The notes beneath the pieces were generated by a model. That model was not told the origin of the DNA, did not search any database, and saw nothing but the letters and a program-made list of their open reading frames with translations. Positions 8,901-16,700 of a stretch of DNA of 29,661 nucleotides are shown piece by piece (the stretch's first letter is position 1; every line of letters begins with the position of its first letter). A program made the position numbers and the translations under genes. This DNA comes from a virus. The stretch is taken from positions 1 to 29,661 of IMG/VR virus record IMGVR_UViG_3300025508_000107. The stretch is one strand, 5' to 3'.

Positions 8901-11900
8901 ACTGTTATTTACAGAAGCAGCACTTGAAGTATCTGCGTGAGATACGCTAAAAGTACTAGCAGCTGACTGATTAGCTGACCAGTTAGTATCACCGCCCAGA
9001 GATATACCACTACCAGCGGTAACTGTTGTTGCTCCATTACCTATTGAAACAGTTCCTGTGGAAGCAGTTGCTCCAGTAACGTGACCAAAGGTATCAAACG
9101 TAAAAGCAAGATCTTGTATAAACGTATTACCACTATTATCTTGACTAAGGTTACCTACACTTGAAGTATCTTGGTGAGATATTGTAATACCACTTTCGGT
9201 TCCAACTAATGAACCAGAGATATCAATACCACTACCTTCAATAAGATCAATCGCATCACCAGGAAATACATCATCAACTTTTACATCATTTACTTTAATT
9301 TCAAATGATGGATTAGTTGCTTGATATCTTGTATCAAAATCAGCAGATGTTACACCAGTTACATGACCTTGAGCATTAGTAATAATTGACTTAATATATT
9401 GACCATCTTGTGTACCTGTTATACCATATGTTCCTGCAGTACCATGATTGTCATGATCAATATTAATAGTATCTGTTCCAGGCGTTGAAGTCAAAGTGAT
9501 TGAATCTAAACCTCTAAGATTTAAAGTATCAGCATTTGAATCGGCTACAACGTCATTGGCTGGAGTTGCATCAATTGTAAATGTCTTAAACATTCTCAAA
9601 GCAGATGCAGCAACAGAACCTCTATCACTGTTTGTAATAGTTATAATATTATCGCCACTACCTACTGTAGTAATACCAGTGCCTTGAGTAAGATTTAATG
9701 TATCTGAATTAGTATCTGCTGTAGCACTAGTACCACTTGAAGGAGCTACAGTTTTAAATATATTTTGCGCTGAACCTTTATCAGTGTTAATATAATTAGT
9801 TACAATTGTAGCTCCTGTTTTAACAGAACTTTCACTTAGTCCCGATCCGGCACTAAAGGTCAAATTATCATTAGGGCCAAAATCAACACCTTCAATTTGA
9901 GGAGTTGCAAGTGTAGCTGTTGATAGGATTAATGATCCATCAGCTTCCCATTGTCCATAAGTACCATCGCCATTATCATGACCATAGTTATATACAATAC
10001 TATGCGCACCGGTTACTCCATCAGCCAGGCCGGTTGGACTTGTGAGTGGTCCAACTTCTAAACCAAACCCACCAGTAGCAGGTTCAGCTTCTAAGTTGTT
10101 ACCAGCAAGAACTAAAGTATCTTCAACAGTTAAGGTTTCAGTATTTAAAACTGTTTGTGTACCTTCAACCTGTAAGTTTCCACCAACATATAAATTCTTA
10201 CCAATCGAAGCGCCACCTGCTACAATCAATGCTCCATCTGTTGCACTACTTACTGATGATTGAGTAGTATTTGTTATTGAAGTTATGCCATCAATAGTTA
10301 CTGATGAATTAAGATCTGTATGTCCATCAACACGGCCAGTGCCTTTAGCAACAAAGTTGCCTGAAGTTGCTGTTACATTAAACTTAGTTGCTCCTACTTC
10401 AAAGTTTCCATCAACATCTAATGTACCATCAATCTGTGTATTACCATTAGAAGCAGTAACATTAAACTTATCTGCTCCAGCACTACCAATTCTAAAGTCG
10501 CCATTACCACCTAGAGTTCCTGCAATTTCAGTATTACCTGAAGTAGCAGTTATAGTAACTTTACCAGTAGCAAAGTCACCACCACCAACTCTAAAGTTAT
10601 TATCAAATCCACCAGTTCCATCAACTTCAAGATTACCATCAATTTGTGTATTACCAGAAGCAGCAACAACATCAAACTTAGATGCACCTGCTGATCCAAC
10701 CCTAAAGTCACCATCAACTCCAGTTGCGCCATCTACTTCTAATGTACCATCGATTTGTGTATTACCAGAAGCAGCAACAACATTAAACTTATTTGTGCCA
10801 ACTCTTAAGTCACCATCAACACCTAGTGTTGAATCAAGCTCAGTGGTTCCTGTTACAGATAGACTATCGCCAATGCCAACATTTCCAGATGTTCCAAGAG
10901 TAGATAGCGATGTATGATCAGAAACTCCAAGAGTTCCGCCAATAGCAGTATTAACATTAACTACTAAATCATTTTCAACTGTAAGATTATTATTAAATGT
11001 AGCATTAGTGTTTGATGCTGTTAAGAATGTTTGATTAGCTCCAGACTTTAATACTAATTGATGAAGCGCAGTAGATGTAAATCTACCAAACTCATCCCCA
11101 GCTTCTTTAAGAATAATATCATCACCAGCGGCATCTAGTACAATATCACCACCAGCATCTATTGTAAATGCCCCTGAAGTTACATTAAATGCATTTGCTC
11201 CAGCTGAAATTTCATATTGTGATGCATCGAAGACACCTTCAATTTCGTTAATAGCACCTACTAAGAAATTAGCATTTGTATTTAATGTAACAGAACCCGC
11301 AGTATGAATGTCATCGTAGATTTCATTAATAGAATCTACAATTGAAGTTTTGTCTGCGGTTTTGAGATCGGACATTTCTCTTCTGTCACCACCAGATCCG
11401 GCATTACCAGCATTAAATAGATCAGCTTCGATTTCGTTAATAGCGCCTTGAATAAACTTATTAGTCGTTGTAAGAGTTGTAAGCGATCCAGCAGTTAAAA
11501 TATCGTCTTGTGTATTTCTAATTGCAGTAGTAAGATCAATTCCAGTATATGGGGTATCTCCAATCTCGGCATCAAGAACTCTAACAGCAGCCGAAAGATT
11601 AGTAGAGTCAGCAGCATCGACAGGGCCACCAGTTCCAAACAACATATTACCAATTTGAGTCTCATGTTCTCTTAATGAATCTCTTACGTTTTGAGCGCCT
11701 GTTGTTAACTCATAGTCTGAGTTTTCGCCTCTTAAAAATGTTTCGATTTCGTTAATCGCAGCAACAACGTTATTAGCATTTGTGCCCATAACATAACCAG
11801 TTCTTTGAGTTGTATCATCTCTTAAAACATTTTCTAATTCGTTAATTGCAGAAACAGCATCAGTTGTTACATTAGTATCTAAGACTGTATGGTTACCAAG

Positions 11901-13472
11901 TTCAGTTCTTAGTTCTTCAATAGCTTCTTTAAAGAAGTCAGCAGATAATCCAGTAAACGATACACCAGTACCATTAACAAATAACTCTTTATGTAATTCA
12001 TTAATAGAATCTACAATCGAAGATTTATCTGTGGTTAATAGACTTGCTCTTGTTCTTTTAGTTCCACCTTCGCCATTAAATAGATCTTCTTCTAATTCGT
12101 TAATCGCTTCTGTTAAATCAGTTGACGTTGTGTGTAGATCAAGATCACCAACTTCTGTATGTAATTGATTAAGTGCGCCAGTAATTGTATCTGAACCAGA
12201 ATCAATAGAAGTAATATTTTCGTTACCAATTTGATCTTCATGTTCTCTTACTGCTGCTGTTAGGTTTGAAGCAGATGTTCCTAAATTAATAGCGGTAACA
12301 TCTCCAACTTCATCGTGTAATTGATCGAGGGCGCCAGTAATAGTATCGTTAACGGCATCAATACCAGTAATATCAACATTACCAATTTGATCTTCGTGTT
12401 CTCTAATAGCAGTTTCTACAGTTGAAGCTGTTGTACCCATTGCTATAGAAGTAATTGTTCCAAGTTCAGCATCGTGTTCATTAATTGCTAGAACTAAGTC
12501 ATTAGCAGCAGTTGTTAAACTTTCAACAGTACCAATGTCATCTTGTAATTCGTTAATTGCAGCAACAAGATCTAAAGAAAAAACTTTAATTTGCTCTGCG
12601 CTAGAAGCTGGAGTAGTTAATTGTATGTATGTTCCATAAGTGTTATCAACTACAACCAAGGGTCCATGATTAGTTCCAGTAATTGTATCGTTACTACCCA
12701 ATGCTCTAATTAAAGTTGAAGCACTAAACGTACCATTATATGTTTTAACTCTTATAACACCATCAGATACAGAATGTAAAGTACCATACCAAGTAGAATT
12801 AGATTCAACAAGTGCCTGTGTGGCTTGAGTATCACCTTGATAAATTGTAACACCTTCTGTATAATTTGTAAGAGTAGGTGATCCAGTTTGAGTAATAGTC
12901 GCTTTAATATTTACTGAGTGGAATCCATTAGGACCCATTCCTTGAGTAAGTTCAGTACCACCGTTATAAACTCTAGCAATAGCAACAGGGTATGATTCAA
13001 TTACGATTCGAATTATTTTTGCAGCTGCTACTGTATCAGGAGAAGAAGCTCCAACTTTAAGATCAGCTGTTGTACTGAATGTACCAGAAGAATCTCTTAC
13101 CAGAATTTTATCAGTAGTTGCTGATACAATATAGCCTTGCCAGCTTGGCGTTCCACTTGTTCCTTGATAAATAACAGCATCTTGTACATATGACGCGTCA
13201 AGAGAAGAAACAGATTCTAGAATAATATAACCAGCAGTATTATCAATAGTATGAGCTGGACTAGTCTCAAATCTACTAGTTTTAGCTGGAGACGAAGTAT
13301 CAGGACCAGCAAAAAGAGTTTGGCCTGCTGAAGCTGAATAGACATATGTCTTATCAGCCATTAGCGCATTGAGTTGTTCGTTATCACCTAAGTGTAACGA
13401 AATCTCGTTTGACTTCTGTCTAAGTTTCTCTAATGTGTCCGTTTTATAAATTCTAGTTTCTTTGTTAGCCAT
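5682..13472 (-). CDS. Giant tail fibre with C-terminal S74 chaperone domain
   Basis: A 2596-residue fibre taking up about a quarter of the window. Residues 1-45 are charged and helical (MANKETRIYKTDTLEKLRQK), probably the virion attachment end. Residues about 50-295 are beta repeats with IYQGT/IYQGDT motifs. Residues about 300-750 carry some 17 copies of an AINELE-type helical repeat. Residues about 880-1045 hold five FRVG...KFNV...SGNTQIDG repeats. Residues about 1335-2210 hold eight GHVT-type beta repeats. Two copies of a GNLxVxGTxT module are interspersed. The end (residues 2494-2596) is an intramolecular chaperone of the endosialidase (peptidase S74) type, ending in a helix EENKLLRSEIENL. 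The fibre is expected to be trimeric and self-cleaving. The start ATG overlaps the upstream stop. A long side-fibre role is likely; its receptor is unknown. Confidence 0.88.
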   Translation of the reverse strand: MANKETRIYKTDTLEKLRQKSNEISLHLGDNEQLNALMADKTYVYSASAGQTLFAGPDTSSPAKTSRFETSPAHTIDNTAGYIILESVSSLDASYVQDAVIYQGTSGTPSWQGYIVSATTDKILVRDSSGTFSTTADLKVGASSPDTVAAAKIIRIVIESYPVAIARVYNGGTELTQGMGPNGFHSVNIKATITQTGSPTLTNYTEGVTIYQGDTQATQALVESNSTWYGTLHSVSDGVIRVKTYNGTFSASTLIRALGSNDTITGTNHGPLVVVDNTYGTYIQLTTPASSAEQIKVFSLDLVAAINELQDDIGTVESLTTAANDLVLAINEHDAELGTITSIAMGTTASTVETAIREHEDQIGNVDITGIDAVNDTITGALDQLHDEVGDVTAINLGTSASNLTAAVREHEDQIGNENITSIDSGSDTITGALNQLHTEVGDLDLHTTSTDLTEAINELEEDLFNGEGGTKRTRASLLTTDKSSIVDSINELHKELFVNGTGVSFTGLSADFFKEAIEELRTELGNHTVLDTNVTTDAVSAINELENVLRDDTTQRTGYVMGTNANNVVAAINEIETFLRGENSDYELTTGAQNVRDSLREHETQIGNMLFGTGGPVDAADSTNLSAAVRVLDAEIGDTPYTGIDLTTAIRNTQDDILTAGSLTTLTTTNKFIQGAINEIEADLFNAGNAGSGGDRREMSDLKTADKTSIVDSINEIYDDIHTAGSVTLNTNANFLVGAINEIEGVFDASQYEISAGANAFNVTSGAFTIDAGGDIVLDAAGDDIILKEAGDEFGRFTSTALHQLVLKSGANQTFLTASNTNATFNNNLTVENDLVVNVNTAIGGTLGVSDHTSLSTLGTSGNVGIGDSLSVTGTTELDSTLGVDGDLRVGTNKFNVVAASGNTQIDGTLEVDGATGVDGDFRVGSAGASKFDVVAASGNTQIDGNLEVDGTGGFDNNFRVGGGDFATGKVTITATSGNTEIAGTLGGNGDFRIGSAGADKFNVTASNGNTQIDGTLDVDGNFEVGATKFNVTATSGNFVAKGTGRVDGHTDLNSSVTIDGITSITNTTQSSVSSATDGALIVAGGASIGKNLYVGGNLQVEGTQTVLNTETLTVEDTLVLAGNNLEAEPATGGFGLEVGPLTSPTGLADGVTGAHSIVYNYGHDNGDGTYGQWEADGSLILSTATLATPQIEGVDFGPNDNLTFSAGSGLSESSVKTGATIVTNYINTDKGSAQNIFKTVAPSSGTSATADTNSDTLNLTQGTGITTVGSGDNIITITNSDRGSVAASALRMFKTFTIDATPANDVVADSNADTLNLRGLDSITLTSTPGTDTINIDHDNHGTAGTYGITGTQDGQYIKSIITNAQGHVTGVTSADFDTRYQATNPSFEIKVNDVKVDDVFPGDAIDLIEGSGIDISGSLVGTESGITISHQDTSSVGNLSQDNSGNTFIQDLAFTFDTFGHVTGATASTGTVSIGNGATTVTAGSGISLGGDTNWSANQSAASTFSVSHADTSSAASVNNSGRTYIQDITLDTFGHITAISSATESYVYTPPTYPGDDINIDTGLLTGATVISDLDFNITTNTLGHVTDANATVATRNLTLANLGWDGWDLYTEGTKRADINVNGIVNFADDGFLTTTYSSTNNTVSYGHPATALNGTYGGDDNGIVIESVTVDTRGHLTAVGTRDLDGRFDNYGSWNIGDGSTTSAVTSGNTVNITGGSNITTTRSGDNITVAFVNPGYISSQRTATLDVQGDGANPYIRLNDGTSDLVQVVGGGTVTVTGSESLDRITITGTDTNTDINVNDSNLRARLAGLNPLQGVAYIGDGGNDLDLRIRGNLTITGTTTSVNTANLNIADNFMVVNSDYPNQAPTEDAGIEVERGSYTNAFLKWNESSNRWQQSIGDTAMAYHNMSYAPDNADQTSFVIRDDSNSAVTITRNETLAIDGGTAIATDFVTVETGESHRLQINHSNVSHTDTTADGTTLAHSGQFSVVSGVDVNAQGHVTQVITKPFTLPAGSVPNNATITISGGTAINTLGGNFTTDQSTNETITLNHSDIARTNTTTTAAPAYGATFTAISAVTSNSQGHITGVQTKTVTIPASDNTDTNQLTTFQVEDGDGTEVTISHGKEWKFVEGNDIDINWSDITPGSDADPFDLTFAHKDTARTNTTTTAAPTYGGTFTAVSGVTSNTRGHVTGVQTKTVTIPASDNTDERYTFKCVQNVLSNNDPYLRLDGSTESPQYILLTGGANVAVTRGTDASLTISATDSDTTYSHSFVDNGANVIHRLAAGGSGTGSDDIQYVPGGIVTLTPSGDDLTISAPGTNLSVTTSTAIVGINSSTGNNTEIFEASSTAAGVMSVAHHNKLDGISASADVNQNAFSYISVEDVGIMTADGPTDTLYLNQAEGIKFVGNTDYDTLTISLMDDQRINSTTDNIYVGNTDQYIRFVPYSSGPDQISFYLGTSTNNSEDFRMSEGGTFHADADIIAYSTSTSSDIKLKENIKTVENALDKVCQLDGVTFEWIKDGKESAGVIAQNVEDVLPSAVKDTETLNTEGETHKVVDYNQLSALFIEAIKELKEENKLLRSEIENLKDINN
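5687..5694 (-). promoter_or_regulatory. T4-type late promoter match upstream of the 113-residue gene
   Basis: Exact TATAAATA on the minus strand, formed by the last codons of the giant fibre (KDINN-stop). The predicted start near 5681 falls just after that stop. It leaves a 17-base leader with AAAGGAAAGGAAAT before the ATG at 5664. It would uncouple the small downstream genes from the giant message. Confidence 0.65.
6840..9465 (-). repeat. Eight GHVT-type beta repeats in the giant fibre
   Basis: Each unit runs from an SHxDT-like strand through a TFT or YIQDI strand to (N/T)xxGH(V/I/L)TxV. Examples are DTFGHVTGAT, DTFGHITAIS, NAQGHVTQVI, NSQGHITGVQ and NTRGHVTGVQ. The two most alike form a direct DNA repeat at about 6831..6993 and 7149..7311 (period 318). 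Confidence 0.75.
10331..10830 (-). repeat. Five FRVG-KFNV-SGNTQIDG repeats in the giant fibre
   Basis: Tandem units of about 28-37 residues, each with an (F/L)RVG or FEVG strand, a KFNV/KFDV strand and SGNTQIDG or a variant. DNA identity between some units is high (for example around 10640..10680 and 10760..10790), so unit number may change by recombination. Confidence 0.75.
11226..12575 (-). repeat. About 17 AINELE-type helical repeats in the giant fibre
   Basis: Protein-level repeats with a mean spacing of about 26 residues. Examples in order are AINELQDDIG, AIREHEDQIGN, ALDQLHDEVGD, AVREHEDQIGN, AINELEEDLF, SINELHKELF, AIEELRTELGN, AINEIETFLRG, SLREHETQIGN and AINEIEGVFD. Each looks like a short coiled-coil segment between small loops, suited to a long segmented trimeric rod. 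Confidence 0.8.
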
Positions 13473-13702
13473 TATTTTCCACCAATTAGTTTCTGTAGCA
13501 TTTTCTTAATTTCAGCAACATCGCTCTTTAGATTATCTATATCTTTACTCTGTTGCATATCAAGTTTTTGTTTATTTTCATTTGCTTTAATCTGAGTTCT
13601 TCTAGATAGATAAGCATCGTTATTAGTATTTATAATAGCTTTAGTAGCGGTATCTCGCTCGAGGCCAGGATTATCTTTTACTTTTACTTTTTTATTAGCC
13701 AT
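13472..13702 (-). CDS. Small coiled-coil protein preceding the giant fibre
   Basis: A 76-residue, highly charged protein of no known function. The N-terminus is basic (MANKKVKVKDNPGLERDTAT). The middle has INTNNDAYLSRRTQIKANEN, and the C-terminal 30 residues form a heptad helix (LKSDVAEIKKMLQKLIGG). ATG at 13702 follows AGGAAAT, 11 bases after the upstream stop. Its TAA overlaps the ATG of the giant fibre by one base (TAATG), so the two are probably translated together. I recall similar small proteins at this position in T4-like cyanophages. A role as an assembly helper or trimer seed for the fibre is a guess. A TATAAATA match lies inside it. Confidence 0.75.
   Translation of the reverse strand: MANKKVKVKDNPGLERDTATKAIINTNNDAYLSRRTQIKANENKQKLDMQQSKDIDNLKSDVAEIKKMLQKLIGGK
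13627..13634 (-). promoter_or_regulatory. TATAAATA match inside the 76-residue gene
   Basis: Exact late-promoter consensus on the minus strand, within the codons for AIINT. It lies 155 bases before the giant fibre ATG and could give that gene a separate transcript. It is the only one of the six matches away from a gene junction, so chance is more likely here. Confidence 0.3.
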
Positions 13703-13713
13703 AATATTTCCTA

Positions 13714-16700
13714 TTAAGTAGCAGCAATTGCTCTAAAGTCTTTAACAGTTGGTGGTGTTGATGAATTTTGAGATCTTAAAATAATCTTAAATGCCATAGA
13801 ACCAAAACTACCTGTAGGATCAATTGAATATTTAACTTCGTTATAAACACTATTATTATCATTTGTTGGAATTGCATCAACTGGTAAAGCAGCAATCCAA
13901 TCTAATCCATTAAAATCAATATCAGAACCGGAAGGTAGGGTTTTATAATATAGATCTATATTGGTACCCGATGGTCTATTTACTGAAAGAAACATATCAA
14001 TAACATCAGCTTCTTCAGCTAAATCGATTTTCTTAGTTATATATTTAGAAAGTTCCGAACCACCATAAGCATTCGTTTCTGCTACAGTTCCATTGCTACC
14101 AATTTTGTTTTGAACAGTAATAACTGATAATCTATTAGCATCGAGGACTGGAGTAAGGTGATCATTATCACTTGTAAGAACTGCTTTCAGCGTAAACGTT
14201 TTAGTTCCGCCAACTTCGTTAGCAGTTGAAGATACAACTCTTGGTGTTGGGAAGAACTGATTCATATTAGGTAATATTTCAATTATATCTTTTACAGCAT
14301 ATGGAGTTTCAGAACCATCAATTGACTTCTGTGAAGTTGCTGTTAAGTAGTATCTAATATCAGTACCTGGAAGAATTACTTGAGCCGCTTGTAAATGACA
14401 TACATCGTAATGTCTATTTTCAGTAGCTGTAATATTTACTCCACCGCCTGATCCACTTGTATCTGCAGTATCACTATTGTTTGCTGTGATTGTATATGAA
14501 TCATGAGTAATATTACTAATAGTATGAGTACCATTAATATTAGTATTATCAATTCCATTAAACGTTGATACACCAGCAATAATAACAGAAGACGATGCTC
14601 CATGCATACCATGATTTTTATGTCTTACTGTAATTACGCCAGATCCACTTGTTGTTGATAACGCATCGGGTTTTAACGATTTAACTTCAATAGTATCATT
14701 TACAAATGTTACTTCTTTATTAGTACTAAACTGCGCTCGATTAATAGTAAACTTAAGATCTCTGCTTTGATCTGGAGTCCAAGTAGAAGCATTCTGTGAA
14801 GTAAAGAACGACCCACCATGTGGTTGCTTATTAATTCTGTAATTAGTATTTGTTACATCAAAGCCTCCCATTTCAGCGACCCAACACTCGTACTCATCAC
14901 AATCAGCTTGAATAACAATAGCGTATTCTTGATCTTGCATTAGATACACTGGAGTTTCAAAAGTAAATCTAGTTGCAGTTGTTGCAGTTGCTGATGTATT
15001 TACATTACCAGGATATAATTCAACTTCACTTCCTGGAACAACAATTTGAGTAGGAGTTCCATTTTCAGTTGCAACAATACTAATTGATACTGGAATTTGA
15101 ACATCATCCCCAGTCTTTATTGTATACTTGCTTTTAAAGAATAAGTCAATTGAAGTTGCATATATACCACCAGACTTTTCAATCAATATACTTTGTGCTA
15201 AAGGATCTGACCAGGTAGTTGCTGTTCTACTAAACGTTTCACTAATAGTTCTATTATCATTTAATCTAGAAGTTTCTAATCTAGGAACCTTAGTGTTGGT
15301 AACAGTTCTTTGCGTTGATTCTATAAGACCTTGAGCATGAAACATAGTTTCAGCTGAAGTTCCTTCTGCTTGCTTATCATTAGCAGTAGAGTCTGATAAT
15401 CTAAATTCCTTAGTACCAGTTTTAAATTTAATAGAAGCATTTCGTGGAATAATAAATGATCCAGTAATAGCACCTGTATTATCAGTAGTTAAAACTCCTG
15501 AAGATCCACCTGGGTGCGAAGTTGCTCCAGAATAGTTAATTACATTTGAAGTATTAGACCATTCTTGATATGCTTCTTCTCTACAAAACGCTGTAACATT
15601 AATATCATTAAAGAATGCATATACTTTAGTTTTAGGTTTCATTTGTGATGCTTTAAAGTATACCTTTCTAGATCTCATAAATGGTACAAAGTTAACTTCA
15701 ACAATTCTATTACCAGCTTCTCGTGTTACAGTATCAAACGCTACGTCAGTTCTTAAACCAGATCTAGACTGATTTGAAGTAGCAGTAGTAGTTGTTAATG
15801 TTGTTGTACCAATTTGTCCACCACCACCAAAGGGTCTAAATCCTCTTCCAGTAAAGTCCCACCAATCACCTCCGCGAACTCTTCTAGTAGTAGAAGAAAC
15901 TTCAGTCTCTAATTGTCGACCCGTCCAGTTGGTTTCCCATTCATTCCAAACTGTTCCTAAGATTCCATCTTCTTCAGCTCTTTGAACAAATTGATCATAT
16001 TGGCCAGTGGCATCAATAATAATGTCTGGTCTTACGTCAGTTTCTTTCCATTCATCTGATTCTGGAGATAGTTGAACTCTACCATTCCAAGTAAATACAT
16101 TGTATGGATTAACATTAATTGCAACAGAAGCATAAGGCTGTTTAGTGTGAATGACCTGACTATATGGTAGTGTCCAATTTGAACCAGTCTTTTGAGCTGT
16201 TCCTGCAATGCTAGGAGAAGTAATAAGATTTACATTTTTTGCTGGACATTCAGGTCTTAAAATACCATTTTCTTTATCAACAGACTCACTACATTCGGGG
16301 TGTGTCATATCAGCGATTGATTGATCTTTAAATGAATCTACAATAATACCATTTTTAAATCTGCTTAAACCAGCTCCATCAACCATATGAACATCAGCAG
16401 CTGATTGCTCAAGTAAAGAAAGTGATGTATAGTATTCTATATTTTTAATTCTTTTATCAAGCTTACCAATATCTTCCATTGTGTAACGCTTGTTGTCTTT
16501 CATTTCTGGAATAATATCAGCTAAGGTAAATCCATAAGGCTTAAGCTTTAATTGATATAGGGTAAGACCATCTTCTTTATCTTCAGGTGGCTGTGGATAT
16601 TCAGATGGAACACCTTTAATTATTTCAAATTCGCCATCGCGTTTAATAATAAGCTTGTCGATTCTAGGAAGATAGTAATTAATATCAGCAACTAATGCAT

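Noticed and set aside
10285-10917. Long plus-strand open frame (210 codons)
   Set aside because: It lies wholly inside the giant fibre and mirrors its repeats. The translation is Pro/Ser/Leu low complexity, with no ribosome site or homology pattern.
6831-12575. CRISPR-like array or insertion-sequence repeats
   Set aside because: The repeats stay in one reading frame, vary in length and encode recurring protein motifs. They are fibre repeats within a single gene.
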